NCBI RefSeq assembly: GCF_015999245.1
Contig: NZ_JAEAMR010000016.1
Span: forward strand, 1-64,000
From: Streptomyces sp. AV19
GTDB lineage: Bacteria > Actinomycetota > Actinomycetes > Streptomycetales > Streptomycetaceae
Length of the DNA stretch: 64,000 nucleotides
Direction of reading: 5' to 3'
Position 1 is the stretch's first letter. Every line of letters begins with the position of its first letter. The notes under the pieces were generated by a model. That model saw only the letters and a program-made list of their open reading frames with translations, had not been told where the DNA came from and did not search any database. Positions 16,380 to 27,984 of this stretch are shown here, piece after piece. The position numbers and the translations under genes are program-made.

Positions 16380-17912
16380 ATGGTGACGCAGCCTTCCGAC
16401 GAGTCGTACTGGATGTCCACGACCCCCGCCACGACGTATCCCCCGCTGGCCACGGGGTCGGGCACCGAGGTCGACGTGGCCGTGATCGGCGGTGGGATCG
16501 CCGGGCTGAGCACCGCGTGGGAACTGGCGCGGGCCGGGCGGTCGGTGGCCGTGCTGGAGGCCGGGCGGATCGCCGAGGGGGTCAGCGGGCGGACGACCGC
16601 CAAGGTGACGGCGCTGCACGGGCTGGTGTACGCGCGGCTGCGGCGCACCCGGGGGCCGGAGGGGGCGCGGCTGTACGCGCGCTCGCAGCAGGAGGCGGTG
16701 GAGCACGTGGCCGAGGTCGCGGCGCTGCTGGGCGTCGACTGCGAGCTGGAGCGGCGGACCGCGTACACGTACGTGACGCGGGCGGCGGGGCGGTCCTCGG
16801 TGCGCGAGGAGGTCAACGCGGCCGAGCAGGCGGGGCTGGAGGCCACGTTCACGGAGCGGACCGGGCTGCCGTTCCGCGTCGAGGCGGCCGTCCGCCTCCC
16901 CGGCCAGGCGCAGTTCCATCCGCGCAAGTACCTGCTGGCGCTGGCCGAGGACGTGGTGGCGCGGGGCGGGGCGGTGTTCGAGCACACGCGGGTGACCCGG
17001 CTGCACGAGGGCTCGCCGTGCCGGCTGGGCGCGGAGAACGGGGCGGTGGTCACCGCCCGGGACGTGGTCGTGGCCACGCACCATCCGGTCTTCGACCGGG
17101 CGCTGCTGTTCTCCCGGCTGTCGCCGCGCCGCGAGCTGGTGGTCACCGGCGCGATCCCGGCCGCGCAGGACCCGGGCGGCATGTTCCTGACGGAGGAGGG
17201 CGGGAAGCGGTCGGTGCGCACGGCCCCGCTGTCCGGCGGGCGGCGGCTGCTGATCGTCACCGGGGAGAGCTTCACGCCGGGCACCGGCGACGTGGCCGCG
17301 CGCTTCGGCCGGCTGGCGGCCTGGGCGCGGGAGCGCTTCCCGGCGCTGGAGCCCGGGGTCCGGTGGGCGACGCAGGACAACGACTCCACCGACACGGTGC
17401 CGCTGGTCGGCCCGTTCCATCCGGGGGCGCGGCACACCTGGGTGGCCACGGGCTTCGGTGGCTGGGGCATGAGCGGCGGCGTGATGGCCGGGACGCTGCT
17501 GGCGGAGCTGATCTGCGGCCGGCGGCCGCCGTGGGCGGACCTCTACGACCCGAGGCGGCTGCGGAGCGCGGTGCGCGAGGCCCCGGCGTTCCTGCGCCAC
17601 CAGGCAGGAGTGGCACGGCACTTCGTGGCCGACCGGCTGCGCCCGCCCGGCGCGGACCACGTGGCGGACATCGCGCCGGGCACGGGCGCGGTGGTGCGGA
17701 TCGACGGCCGGCACTGCGCGGTGTACCGGGACGAGCACGGGACGGCGCACGCGCTCGCCGCGCGCTGTACGCACCTGGGGTGTCTGGTGGCGTTCAACGC
17801 GGCGGAGCGCTCGTGGGACTGTCCCTGTCACGGCTCGCGGTTCGCCACGGACGGCTCGGTCCTCCAGGGGCCCGCGGTGCGGCCGTTGGAGGAGCGGGAC
17901 TCCGGGGAGTGA
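16380..17912 (+). CDS. FAD-dependent oxidoreductase with C-terminal Rieske domain
   Basis: A 510-residue two-domain protein. Residues about 28-400 form a DAO-type FAD oxidoreductase (VDVAVIGGGIAGLSTAWELARAGRSVAVLEAG dinucleotide-binding motif; WVATGFGGWGMSGGVMAG C-terminal FAD motif). Residues about 425-505 form a Rieske [2Fe-2S] domain with ligands CTH (CTHLGC) and CPCH (DCPCHGSRF). This architecture is widespread in actinomycetes and resembles glycine/choline-type oxidases coupled to electron transfer. Start ATG 16380; no strong ribosome site. Substrate unknown. A separate gene, no obvious operon partner. Confidence 0.88.
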   Translation: MVTQPSDESYWMSTTPATTYPPLATGSGTEVDVAVIGGGIAGLSTAWELARAGRSVAVLEAGRIAEGVSGRTTAKVTALHGLVYARLRRTRGPEGARLYARSQQEAVEHVAEVAALLGVDCELERRTAYTYVTRAAGRSSVREEVNAAEQAGLEATFTERTGLPFRVEAAVRLPGQAQFHPRKYLLALAEDVVARGGAVFEHTRVTRLHEGSPCRLGAENGAVVTARDVVVATHHPVFDRALLFSRLSPRRELVVTGAIPAAQDPGGMFLTEEGGKRSVRTAPLSGGRRLLIVTGESFTPGTGDVAARFGRLAAWARERFPALEPGVRWATQDNDSTDTVPLVGPFHPGARHTWVATGFGGWGMSGGVMAGTLLAELICGRRPPWADLYDPRRLRSAVREAPAFLRHQAGVARHFVADRLRPPGADHVADIAPGTGAVVRIDGRHCAVYRDEHGTAHALAARCTHLGCLVAFNAAERSWDCPCHGSRFATDGSVLQGPAVRPLEERDSGE

Positions 17913-17924
17913 CGCAGGGGTTCG

Positions 17925-19349
17925 TCAACCGGTCCCGGGGAGGCCGGGGATCCTGTCCTTCGGGTCCAACGTGCCGTCGGGCGGCGGCTTCTGTGCGTCC
18001 CGCGGCGGCCGGGGGACGCGGATCGCCCCCTTTCCCCGGTCGATCTTCCACTCGCGCCGGAAGCGCGGCAGGGCCTGTCGCGTTCCGGGCGCCGGCGCGC
18101 CGAAGACCTTCAACTGCGGGAGCAGGGCTCCCTGGAGCTCCACGCCCCCCGACAGCTTCCAGGCCGCACCGCCGGACGCCTCGGTGCGTACGTAGGGGGC
18201 GGCGAGGTCGCCGGTGAGGCCGGGGTTGCCGTAGAGGCCGACGGACGCCTCGGTGCCGAGGGCGGCCCTGACGCCGGACGCTCCGTCGACGGCGGCCCGG
18301 ACGCGCGAGGTGCCGGAGCCGGCCTTGGCCTCGGGGGCCCAGCCCGTATCCGCCCGGTAGGTGCCGCCGATCCTGAAGTCGCCCTTCGTGGCGCCCTGTT
18401 CGATGGCGAAGCGGGCCTTGCCGTCGGCGTCGATCAGCACGTAGCAGGTCAGGTCGAGGTTGACGACGACGGGTATTCCGCCGACGTGGAGGACGGGATC
18501 GGCGCGGAGCCGGGCGAACGGCACTCGCAGGGGCTTGCCGTGCGTGGCCGAAGCACCCCGCCCCTTGAGCTTCCAGCCCGTTGCCCAGTCCCCGGCCAGG
18601 GCGAGCGAGGCGGCCTTCGGCCCGCCGCCGGGGCCGCCGCCGTCGTAGGAGAACTCGACTTGCGGGGCGAGCCGGACGAAGCCGGTGGCGGCCGTCCCGG
18701 TGGGGATCGTGGTGTCGACGTCGACGCGCAGGCTGCCCGGCGGCAGGCGGGCGCTTTCGGGGCCGTCGCGTACGTCGCCGCGCCCGGACCGGGAGACCTT
18801 GACACCCGGGACGAGCGGGCTGACCTCGACCTCGGAGGGATCGACGGGGACCGTGCCCGCGACCCTCGCGTCACCGAGCACGGCGGCGAGCGTGGTCGGG
18901 GCGGTGCGGACCTCGGTGCCGTGCGCGGTCCGGCCCAGGATCCCGGTGACCTCGGCCAGGATGCCCCGGGGGGCGTCGCGCGTGGGCGGGCTCGCGATGA
19001 CGTCGCCGGTCCGGACCGGCCTCCCGGGAGCCGGCTCGGCCGATGCCTTGGACGAGATGACGGCGCGTCCGGTGCGGGGGTCGAACGAGTAGACCTTGAG
19101 GTCCCGGTCGGCCTTCGGGTCCCGGTCGGCCGCCGCGCCGTCGGTGGGCACGGCCACGGCTCCTCGCCGTGCCGGCTCGGTGGGCCCCGGACCGAGGTGC
19201 CACTTCGGGGAACCGATGAGCGGGGGCTGCTCCTTCGGTACGTCCCCCACGGCGCCGGCGTGGGACGTGCCGGGCGACGAGCAGGCCGTGAGGGTCAGGG
19301 AGACGGCGGCCAGCGCCGGGACGAGCACTCTCTGGCCGAGTTTGCGCAT
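17925..19349 (-). CDS. Large hypothetical lipoprotein
   Basis: A 474-residue protein with a lipoprotein signal peptide (MRKLGQRVLVPALAAVSLTLTAC, lipobox LTAC, Cys about 23), so it is probably anchored outside the membrane. The body is rich in Gly, Ala, Pro and predicted beta strands (FVRLAPQVEFSYDGG, VNLDLTCYVLIDADGKARFAIEQGA, VRTEASGGAAWKLSGGVELQGALLP). I do not recognise a domain, and only two Cys occur, one of them the lipidated one. The C-terminus is Pro/Lys/Asp-rich. Convergent with the FAD/Rieske gene, 12 bp apart. Confidence 0.75.
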   Translation of the reverse strand: MRKLGQRVLVPALAAVSLTLTACSSPGTSHAGAVGDVPKEQPPLIGSPKWHLGPGPTEPARRGAVAVPTDGAAADRDPKADRDLKVYSFDPRTGRAVISSKASAEPAPGRPVRTGDVIASPPTRDAPRGILAEVTGILGRTAHGTEVRTAPTTLAAVLGDARVAGTVPVDPSEVEVSPLVPGVKVSRSGRGDVRDGPESARLPPGSLRVDVDTTIPTGTAATGFVRLAPQVEFSYDGGGPGGGPKAASLALAGDWATGWKLKGRGASATHGKPLRVPFARLRADPVLHVGGIPVVVNLDLTCYVLIDADGKARFAIEQGATKGDFRIGGTYRADTGWAPEAKAGSGTSRVRAAVDGASGVRAALGTEASVGLYGNPGLTGDLAAPYVRTEASGGAAWKLSGGVELQGALLPQLKVFGAPAPGTRQALPRFRREWKIDRGKGAIRVPRPPRDAQKPPPDGTLDPKDRIPGLPGTG

Positions 19350-19534
19350 GGGGGGTCCTCATCGGAACGTGAGGGGGGTCGGATCCGCGGGAGCACGACA
19401 CCGCGGAGACCGGACACACGGCGGAGGGGCGTGATCTACATGCCGGTAGACCCGGCCGGATCATGTCACGCGCGGGCCGGATCGGAACAGCCCCTTCCAC
19501 TCTCGCCGTTGATGACGTGGGTCACAGCCTCCCG

Positions 19535-21901
19535 CTACCCCTTGCGCCGCTGGGGTGCCTTGCGGGTGGCCGGGCAGCGCCCGTGCGGCTGCTCGGGGGG
19601 CGGGCCGGGCGGCAGGGGCGGGATGCGGCGGGACACGGGGGCCTCGGGGGTGAGTTCGAAGGCGTCGCCGCAGTGGCCGACCTCCAGGGCCTCGCCGTCC
19701 AGCAGCGCGTACGTGGCCGTCGTCCCGGTGATCTCCACCCGCAGCCGGCGCTGCCGGAAGACGAGGGTGAAGGCCAGGCGCCCGATCTGTTCGGGCAGGC
19801 GGGGGGCGAAGAAGAGTGTCCCGCCCTGGTGGCGCATCCCGCCGAAGCCGGCGACCAGGGCGTACCAGGTGCCGCCGAGGGAGGCGATGTGGATGCCGTC
19901 GCGGGTGTTCCCCTCCAGGTCCTCCAGGTCCATCATCGCCGCCTCGCCCATGTAGTCGTAGGCGAGGCGCATCTGGCCCACCTCCGCGGCCATCACGGCC
20001 TGGGCGCAGGCGGACAGCGAGGAGTCGCGGACGGTCAGGGGTTCGTAGTAGGCGAAGTTGCGGGCCTTCTCCTCGGGGGTGAAGGCGTCGCCGCACGCCG
20101 ACATGGCGAGGACGAGGTCGGCCTGTTTGATGACCTGCTTGCGGTAGAGGTCGAAGTAGGGGAAGTGCAGCATCAGCGGGTACTGGTCGGGCCGGGTCCC
20201 GGCGAAGTCCCAGACCTGGTGGCCGGTGAAGCCGGCCGACTGTTCGTGGACGGCCAGTTCCTCGTTGTACGGCACGGTCATCCGCATCGCGGCGTCGCGC
20301 CAGGCCGCGGTCTCCTCGTCGTCGACGCCCAGCGCGGCGGCCGCGTCCGGGTGCCGTTCGGCGGCGGTGGCCGCCTCGTGCAGGTTCTGCTGGGCCATCA
20401 GGTTGGTGTAGAGGTTGTCGTCGGCGACGGCGCTGTACTCGTCGGGGCCGGTGACGCCGTCGATGTGGAAGTCGCCGTGGTGGTCGTGGTGGCCGAGCGA
20501 GCGCCACAGCCGGGCCGTCTCGACCAGCAGCGGCAGGCCCACTTCCTGGTCGAAGGCGTCGTCGCCGGTGGCCGAGACGTAGCGCACCACGGCGTAGGCG
20601 ATGTCGGCGTTGACGTGGAAGGCCGCCGTGCCCGCGGGCCAGTAGGCCGAGCATTCGTCGCCGTTGATGGTCCGCCAGGGGAACGCGGCCCCGTGCAGGC
20701 CGAGTTGGCGGGCGCGTTCCTGGGCTGCGGGCAGGGTGCTGTGGCGCCAGCGCAGGGCCTGCTCGACGGCCTGCGGGGCGGTGTAGGTGAGGGCGGGCAG
20801 GACGAACATCTCGGTGTCCCAGAAGCAGTGGCCGTCGTAGCCGGGCCCGGTCAGGCCCTTGGCGGGCAGGGCGCGGGCCTCGCCGCGCGCGCCGGTCTGC
20901 AGGACGTGGAAGAGCGCGAAGCGGACGGCCTGCTGGATCTCGGCGTCGCCGTCCACCTCGACGTCGGCGCGGGACCAGAACCCGTCGAGGAACTCGCGCT
21001 GTTCGTCCACCAGTCCGGCCCAGCTGGTGCTGACGGCACCGGCGAGAGCGGCGTCCACCTGGTCGTGCACGGCCGGCACCGAGCGGGCCGCCGACCAGCC
21101 GTGGGCGACGAACTTCTCCAGCCGCAGCCGCTGCCCCGACGCCAGCCGGGAGGTCACGGTGAGCCGGGCCAGGTTCTCGCTGCTCTCCGCCGCCAGCACG
21201 GTCTTCTCCGGCCCGTCGACCACGTGGTCGGCGGACGCGCAGACCTTGAGTCCGCTGCGGGCGGTGCAGTGCAGCAGCCGGACACGCGTGCCGTTGGCGT
21301 GGGTCTCCCCCGGCACCAGCGGGTCCGTGAGCTGGGCCGCGGTGCGCGGATCGGCACCGTTGGCGGGCATCGGCTCGTTGGCGACCAGTTCGGACTGGAT
21401 GACGATGCGGACGTCGCCGTCGAGCGGTTCGACCTCGTAGGCGACGGCGGCCACCGCGCGCTGGCTGAAGGAGACCAGCCGGGTGGAGCGGACGCGGACG
21501 CTGCGGCCGCTGGGCGAGGTCCACTCGGCGGTGCGGTGCAGCAGGCCGGTGCGGAAGTCCAGCAGCCGCTCGTGCCGGTGCAGTTTGCCGTAGCGCAGGT
21601 CGAAGGGCTCGTCGTCGACGAGGAGGCGGATCACCTTGCCGTTGGTGACGTTGATGACGGTCTGGCCGGACTCGGGGTAGCCGTAGCCGGCCTCGGCGTA
21701 GGGCAGCTGGCGGAACTCGAAGACGCCGTTGAGGTAGCTGCCGGGCAGGCCGTGCGGCTCGCCCTCGTCGAGGTTGCCGCGCCAGCCGACGTGCCCGTTG
21801 GAGAGGGCGAAGACCGACTCGCTCTGGGAGAGGATGTCGAGGTTGAGTTCGGTCTCGCGCAGGCACCAGGGCTCGACGAGATAGGCCGGATGCGTGATCA
21901 C
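19535..21901 (-). CDS. Glycoside hydrolase family 65 disaccharide phosphorylase
   Basis: Cleaves an alpha-glucoside such as maltose, trehalose or kojibiose with phosphate, giving beta-glucose 1-phosphate plus glucose. The 788-residue protein has the GH65 layout: N-terminal beta-sandwich (about 1-270), linker, (alpha/alpha)6 barrel with [17 protein letters not shown] (substrate site) and [22 protein letters not shown] (catalytic acid Glu in DEY, about residue 480), then a small C-terminal beta domain. Start is GTG, overlapping the upstream stop (GTGA), so it is coupled to the phosphoglucomutase gene that uses its product. The specific disaccharide is not resolvable by eye. Confidence 0.92.
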   Translation of the reverse strand: MITHPAYLVEPWCLRETELNLDILSQSESVFALSNGHVGWRGNLDEGEPHGLPGSYLNGVFEFRQLPYAEAGYGYPESGQTVINVTNGKVIRLLVDDEPFDLRYGKLHRHERLLDFRTGLLHRTAEWTSPSGRSVRVRSTRLVSFSQRAVAAVAYEVEPLDGDVRIVIQSELVANEPMPANGADPRTAAQLTDPLVPGETHANGTRVRLLHCTARSGLKVCASADHVVDGPEKTVLAAESSENLARLTVTSRLASGQRLRLEKFVAHGWSAARSVPAVHDQVDAALAGAVSTSWAGLVDEQREFLDGFWSRADVEVDGDAEIQQAVRFALFHVLQTGARGEARALPAKGLTGPGYDGHCFWDTEMFVLPALTYTAPQAVEQALRWRHSTLPAAQERARQLGLHGAAFPWRTINGDECSAYWPAGTAAFHVNADIAYAVVRYVSATGDDAFDQEVGLPLLVETARLWRSLGHHDHHGDFHIDGVTGPDEYSAVADDNLYTNLMAQQNLHEAATAAERHPDAAAALGVDDEETAAWRDAAMRMTVPYNEELAVHEQSAGFTGHQVWDFAGTRPDQYPLMLHFPYFDLYRKQVIKQADLVLAMSACGDAFTPEEKARNFAYYEPLTVRDSSLSACAQAVMAAEVGQMRLAYDYMGEAAMMDLEDLEGNTRDGIHIASLGGTWYALVAGFGGMRHQGGTLFFAPRLPEQIGRLAFTLVFRQRRLRVEITGTTATYALLDGEALEVGHCGDAFELTPEAPVSRRIPPLPPGPPPEQPHGRCPATRKAPQRRKG

Positions 21902-22641
21902 GTGGCGTCCTCCAGCAGGTCGGCGAGATCGTCGACGACGGTGTCCGCGCCGTGCCGGCGCAGGGCCTCGGCCTGTCCCACCCGGTCGACGCCGACGACG
22001 AAGCCGAAGTCCCCGGCGCGCCCCGCCTCCATGCCGGCCAGGGCGTCCTCGAAGACGGCGGCCTCGCCGGGCGCGACGCCGAGCTCCTTCGCGGCGGCGA
22101 GGAAGGTGTCGGGGTGCGGTTTGCCGGGCAGGCCGCGTTCCTTGGCGACGATGCCGTCGATGCGGACCTCGAAGAACTCCTCGATGCCCGCCGCGATCAG
22201 CACGTCACGGCAGTTGGCGCTGGAGGAGACGACGGCGCGGCGCAGTCCCGCGTCCCGGGCCGCCCGGGCGTAGCGGACGGAGCCGGGGTACGCCTCCACG
22301 CCCTCCTTGCGGATCCTGGCGAGGACGAGGAGGTTCTTGCGGTTGCCGAGGCCTTGGACGGTGTCGGCGTCGGGCGGGTCGTCGTCCGTGCCCTCGGGCA
22401 GGACGATCTGCCGGGAGGCGAGGAAGGAGCGCACCCCGTCGGCCCGGGGTTTGCCGTCGACGTACTCGTCGTAGTCGGCGACGGGGTCGAAGGGCCGGAA
22501 GGCGGGGCCGTCGCGGCGGGCGAGGAAGGCGTCGAACATCTCCTTCCAGGCCGCGGCGTGCACGACGGCCGTCTTGGTCAGGACACCGTCGAGGTCGAAC
22601 AGGCAGGCGCGGACGTGGGCGGGCAGGCCGAGTGCGGTCAC
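21898..22641 (-). CDS. Beta-phosphoglucomutase-like HAD hydrolase
   Basis: Converts beta-glucose 1-phosphate to glucose 6-phosphate, completing phosphorolytic disaccharide use. The 247-residue protein has HAD motif I with both aspartates ([14 protein letters not shown]), a helical cap holding a substrate loop ([12 protein letters not shown]), motif II (AVVSSSAN), Lys of motif III ([11 protein letters not shown]) and motif IV ([14 protein letters not shown]). The '[16 protein letters not shown]' segment is characteristic of beta-PGM. GTG start with GGGGGAA upstream; its stop overlaps the GH65 start by 4 bp. Confidence 0.9.
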   Translation of the reverse strand: MTALGLPAHVRACLFDLDGVLTKTAVVHAAAWKEMFDAFLARRDGPAFRPFDPVADYDEYVDGKPRADGVRSFLASRQIVLPEGTDDDPPDADTVQGLGNRKNLLVLARIRKEGVEAYPGSVRYARAARDAGLRRAVVSSSANCRDVLIAAGIEEFFEVRIDGIVAKERGLPGKPHPDTFLAAAKELGVAPGEAAVFEDALAGMEAGRAGDFGFVVGVDRVGQAEALRRHGADTVVDDLADLLEDAT

Positions 22642-22726
22642 GCTGTTCCCCCTTCCCGGGTTGCCGCACAGCCTGCCTCCGGGGTGGGTGAATCACTCGT
22701 TCGCGCTTTCGGCCGGGGCCGGGGCG

Positions 22727-24589
<1,863 letters not shown>

Positions 24590-24867
24590 CGGACGTCCCT
24601 CCCGTCCCGGGAGTTATCGCTGTCTCCGTTGTACCTCTGTCGGTCGGGTGTTGCCGCCGCACGACGGAATCCTTCGTTCCATTGCGGAACCGCGGACCAT
24701 TCCTTTCGTTGCCAGGCCGATGTGCGTTCTCGACCATACGATCGCCGGACGGGCCGCAAGCTCGCGCCGTCCCCGGCCCCGCACCACCACTCCGCGAAGT
24801 GCCGCGACGCCGACCTTGCCGGTGACCCCGGGCCCGCCGAGACTGGAGACAGGCGGGAGGTGCGGCG

Positions 24868-25848
24868 GTGACCGTGACCGTGGCCCTGGCCGGGGACACC
24901 ATGCTGGGGCGCGGCGTCGCCGAGCGGCTGGCGGCGGCGCCGGAGCCCGGGACGCTGCTGTGCCCGGGGCTGCGGGAGGCGCTCGCGGCTGCCGATCTGG
25001 TCGTCCTCAACCTGGAGTGCTGCGTCTCGGAGCGCGGTGAGCCCTGGCCCGACCCCGACAAGCCGTTCTTCTTCCGGGCGCCGCCCGCGGCCGCCCGCGT
25101 CCTGGCGGAGCTGGGCGTGGACTGCGTGACGCTCGCCAACAACCACGCGCTCGACTACGGATACGACGCGCTCGGCGACACGTTGGAGCTGCTGGCCGGG
25201 GCCGGGATCGCGGTGGTGGGCGCGGGACGGGACGAGGCCGGGGCCCGTGCCCCGGCCGTCCTGGAGGCCGGTGGGCTGCGCCTGGCGGTGGTGGGCGCCA
25301 CCGACCACCCCGAGGACTTCGCGGCCGGCCCCGGCCGTCCGGGCGTCGCCCTCGCCGACCTGCGCCAGGGGGTACCCGCCTGGCTGAGCCGGACCGTCGA
25401 GGAGGCGGCGCGCGGGGCCGACGCGGTGCTCGTGACCCCGCACTGGGGCCCCAACATGACCACCCGGCCGCCCTCGTACGTGCGCGAGGCCGCCGGTGTC
25501 CTGCATGCCGCCGGCGCCTCGCTGGTCGCGGGCCACTCGGCCCACGTCTTCCACGGGGCCGGCCACCGCACGCTCTACGACATGGGCGACTTCGTCGACG
25601 ACTACGCGGTGGACCCGGTCCTGCGCAACGACCTCGGCCTGCTCTTCCTCGTCGCCTTCGAGGGCGCCGTCCCGGTCCGGCTGGAGGCCGTCCCCCTGTA
25701 CCTGGACCACTGCCACACGGTCGAGGCGGGCGAGGGAGCGCGCCGCTGGATCCGCGACCGCTTCGTCCGCGCGAGCGCGGCGCTGGGCGCCACCGTCACG
25801 GACGGGGACGACGGACGGCTGACGGTGGACTGGGCGCGGGGCCGGTGA
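24868..25848 (+). CDS. CapA-like metallophosphatase (poly-gamma-glutamate synthesis family)
   Basis: A 326-residue protein of the PGA_cap/CapA family, a calcineurin-like metallophosphoesterase fold. Metal-binding motifs are ALAGDTMLGRG (residues about 6-16), LANNHALDYG (GNH(E/D)-like), VLVTPHWGPNM and VAGHSAHVFHGA. It lacks a signal peptide or TM segment and there are no capBC partners, so capsule synthesis is unlikely; free-standing actinomycete members have no known role. GTG start with GGGAGG 7 nt upstream. The 278-bp gap before it holds its promoter and that of the divergent GH15 gene; I see no further element there. Confidence 0.8.
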   Translation: MTVTVALAGDTMLGRGVAERLAAAPEPGTLLCPGLREALAAADLVVLNLECCVSERGEPWPDPDKPFFFRAPPAAARVLAELGVDCVTLANNHALDYGYDALGDTLELLAGAGIAVVGAGRDEAGARAPAVLEAGGLRLAVVGATDHPEDFAAGPGRPGVALADLRQGVPAWLSRTVEEAARGADAVLVTPHWGPNMTTRPPSYVREAAGVLHAAGASLVAGHSAHVFHGAGHRTLYDMGDFVDDYAVDPVLRNDLGLLFLVAFEGAVPVRLEAVPLYLDHCHTVEAGEGARRWIRDRFVRASAALGATVTDGDDGRLTVDWARGR

Positions 25849-25851
25849 CGG

Positions 25852-26394
25852 TCAGGCCGCCCACTCGGTGGCCAGGAGGGACCACACGGCCATGTCCTGG
25901 CGGACCCCGTCGACCGGGAAGGACTGGCGGAGCACGCCTTCGTGGGTCATGCCCAGGCGCTTGGCCACGGCGGCGCTGCGGTGGTTGTCCACGGACGCGC
26001 GCCATTCGACGCGGGCCATGCCGCGTGCCCCGAAGGCCCAGTCGATCATCTTCCGCGCGGCGGCCGTGACCAGGCCCCGGCCCTGGGCCTCGGGGCTGAT
26101 CCACACGCCCAGCTCGCAGACGCCGGAGCGGACGTCGAAGACCCGGAACAGCGTGCCGCCGACCAGGGCTCCGTCGAGCCGTATCGCGAAGAGCCGCCCC
26201 CGGTCGTCACGTTGGGCGTCGGCGTAGCGCTGGAGGAAGGCGCGGGCCCCGTCGGTGTTCGTCACGTCGGTCGCCCACGGCAGCCAGGGCGCGAGGTGCT
26301 CCTGGTGGGCGGCGACGTAGGCCGCGAACTCCTCGGCCTGCCACGGCTCCAGGGGGCACAGGTCGGCTCCGGGGGCGAGGGACGAGCTGAGCAC
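25852..26394 (-). CDS. GNAT N-acetyltransferase, RimJ/RimL type
   Basis: Transfers an acetyl group from acetyl-CoA, probably to a protein N-terminus or an amine. The 180-residue protein shows HLAPWLPWA, ELGVWISPEAQGRGLVTAAARKMIDWAFG (acetyl-CoA loop Q-x-x-G-x-G/A, 'QGRGLV') and VEWRASVDNHRSAAVAKRLGM, as in RimL/SpeG relatives. GTG start with a GGAGG site 6 nt upstream. Divergent from the TetR-type gene, which may regulate it through the palindrome between them. Convergent with the CapA-like gene, 3 bp apart. Confidence 0.85.
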   Translation of the reverse strand: MLSSSLAPGADLCPLEPWQAEEFAAYVAAHQEHLAPWLPWATDVTNTDGARAFLQRYADAQRDDRGRLFAIRLDGALVGGTLFRVFDVRSGVCELGVWISPEAQGRGLVTAAARKMIDWAFGARGMARVEWRASVDNHRSAAVAKRLGMTHEGVLRQSFPVDGVRQDMAVWSLLATEWAA

Positions 26395-26453
26395 GGAAGT
26401 CCTCCGATCGGTCGCGAAATGCGCACGGTGCCTGAGACACCGGGATGCATTCC

Positions 26454-26463
26454 AAACGTTTGT
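26454..26463. promoter_or_regulatory. Palindrome in the GNAT-TetR intergenic region
   Basis: CAAACGTTTG is a perfect 10-bp palindrome in an otherwise AT-richer stretch (about 26445-26475) between the divergent acetyltransferase and TetR genes. TetR-family genes commonly bind such a site in their own divergent promoter, so this is the best operator candidate. Confidence 0.5.
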
Positions 26464-26513
26464 TACGTACTCTCGTCACCTTAGGCCCCGCCCGACGGAG
26501 AAGGGAAGCCCAC

Positions 26514-27110
26514 ATGCCTGCACGCGGTGATCACGACGCGAAGCGACGGGACGTGTCCGACGCGGTCTGGCGGGTGCTCGCGGAGCGCGGTTTCGACGGC
26601 CTGACGATCCGCGCCGTCGCCGCCGAACTGGGCTCCTCCACGGGCCTGGTGAGCCACTACTTCCCCAGCAAGCGGGCGCTCGTGGCCCACGCCCTGGCCG
26701 TCGCCGAGGAGCGCACCGCGCACCGCGCCCTGCACACCCCGCCGGCCGAGGGCCTGGCCGGGCTGCGCGCGGCCCTGCTGAACGTCCTGCCGCTCTCCGG
26801 GGAGATGACCGCCATCAACCGCGCCTGGGTCAGCTCCTGGGACGCCGCGCTCGCCGACGACGGTCTGGGCATGGACGAGGCGGCCCGGCTCGCGCGCTGG
26901 CGCGACAAGCTCGCCGGGCACGTCCGCACCGCCCGGGAGCGCGGCGAACTGCCCCCGGGGACGGACCCGGACGAGACGGCCGCGGGGGCGGCGGCCTTCG
27001 CGCACGGGCTCGTCGTCCACGCCCTGTTCGACCCCGGCCGCTACCCCGGGCGGCGCCAGCTCGCCCTGGTCGACTCCTTCCTCGACGGACTGTCGACCGA
27101 GCGCGCTTGA
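26514..27110 (+). CDS. TetR-family transcriptional regulator (BetI-like)
   Basis: One-component repressor of 198 residues. The N-terminal helix-turn-helix is clear: VSDAVWRVLAERGFDGLTIRAVAAELGSSTGLVSHYFPSKRALVAHAL (about 14-62). The ligand domain (LNVLPLSGEMTAINRAWVSSWDAAL, GAAAFAHGLVVHALFDP) resembles the BetI/TetR_C_6 group. ATG at 26514 follows GGAGAAGGGAAG. Likely represses itself and the divergent acetyltransferase via the CAAACGTTTG site. Effector unknown. Confidence 0.88.
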   Translation: MPARGDHDAKRRDVSDAVWRVLAERGFDGLTIRAVAAELGSSTGLVSHYFPSKRALVAHALAVAEERTAHRALHTPPAEGLAGLRAALLNVLPLSGEMTAINRAWVSSWDAALADDGLGMDEAARLARWRDKLAGHVRTARERGELPPGTDPDETAAGAAAFAHGLVVHALFDPGRYPGRRQLALVDSFLDGLSTERA

Positions 27111-27124
27111 ACGGGAGTTGACCG

Positions 27125-27940
27125 TCAGGCGGTCAGGGCCCCGCGCAGCGCCACCGCGAAGTCCGCGGTGTGCGTCAGGTAGCCCACATGTCCGCCCGGA
27201 AAGCCGGTGACCTCGGTGCCGACCCGGTCCGCCAGGGTGCGCGTCGTGCGGTGCAGGAGCGTCTTCGGCCCCTCGTCGCCGAGCGCCAGGGTGAAGCGCG
27301 CCGCGCGCAGCGCGTCGGTGTCCGGCCGGAAGCGGGAGAAGGAGCGCAGTTCGTACGTCAGGCCCGTCTCCACGTTGGCGTGGATCCGGGCCAGCATCTC
27401 CCGGACCGGCGCGGGCAGCGCCTCCGCGTCCGGTTCCGGCGGCCCGTCCACGCCGATCGCCCGGCTGAGCCGGTCCAGCGCGGGCCGGATGCCCTCGCGC
27501 CGGTGGAGTTCACACACCTCCTGGAACAGGGCGTGCCACTGGTCCGCGTCGGGCAGCAGGTCGATGACGAACGGTTCGTGCGCGACCAGGGCGCGTACCT
27601 GGCCGGGGTGCCGGGCCACGAGGTCCATGCCGGTCATGGCGCCGTAGCTGGTGCCGAAGACGTACGCCGGTTCGCCGCCGGCGAGCGCGTCCAGCAGCAG
27701 GTGGGCGTCGTGGCCGCGCTCCTCGATCCGCCGCTCGGCGGGCGAGGCGGTGAGGCGGCTGCGGGAGTGGCCGCGCGGGTCGAAGGTGATGACGGTGTGG
27801 CCCTCGGCCATCAGGGCGGCCAGCGGCGCGAACATGGCGGCGTCGGCCTCCCCGCCGTTGAGCAGCAGGAGGGGCGGGCCCGCGCCGCGCACCTCGTAAT
27901 GGATCTCCGCGCCGGGAACGGTCAGCGTACCTGTCCTCAT
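27125..27940 (-). CDS. Alpha/beta hydrolase
   Basis: A 271-residue serine hydrolase. Motifs: oxyanion-hole strand LLLLNGGEADAAMF, FDPRGHSRSR, nucleophile elbow FGTSYGAMTGMDL (Ser about 104) and the C-terminal His in GFPGGHVGYLTHTADFA. No signal peptide. The first strand IHYEVRGAGPPLLLL is typical of the haloperoxidase/esterase-like branch. ATG at 27940 has GGAGG just upstream. It follows the secreted adenosine deaminase gene by 44 bp on the same strand and is convergent with the TetR gene. Substrate unknown. Confidence 0.86.
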   Translation of the reverse strand: MRTGTLTVPGAEIHYEVRGAGPPLLLLNGGEADAAMFAPLAALMAEGHTVITFDPRGHSRSRLTASPAERRIEERGHDAHLLLDALAGGEPAYVFGTSYGAMTGMDLVARHPGQVRALVAHEPFVIDLLPDADQWHALFQEVCELHRREGIRPALDRLSRAIGVDGPPEPDAEALPAPVREMLARIHANVETGLTYELRSFSRFRPDTDALRAARFTLALGDEGPKTLLHRTTRTLADRVGTEVTGFPGGHVGYLTHTADFAVALRGALTA

Positions 27941-27984
27941 GAGTCCTCCAGGGTGCCTTGGAGGACGGGTGCCCGGCAACGGCG

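Noticed and set aside
24868-25848. Poly-gamma-glutamate capsule synthesis
   Set aside because: CapA-like protein only; capB and capC are absent and there is no membrane anchor.
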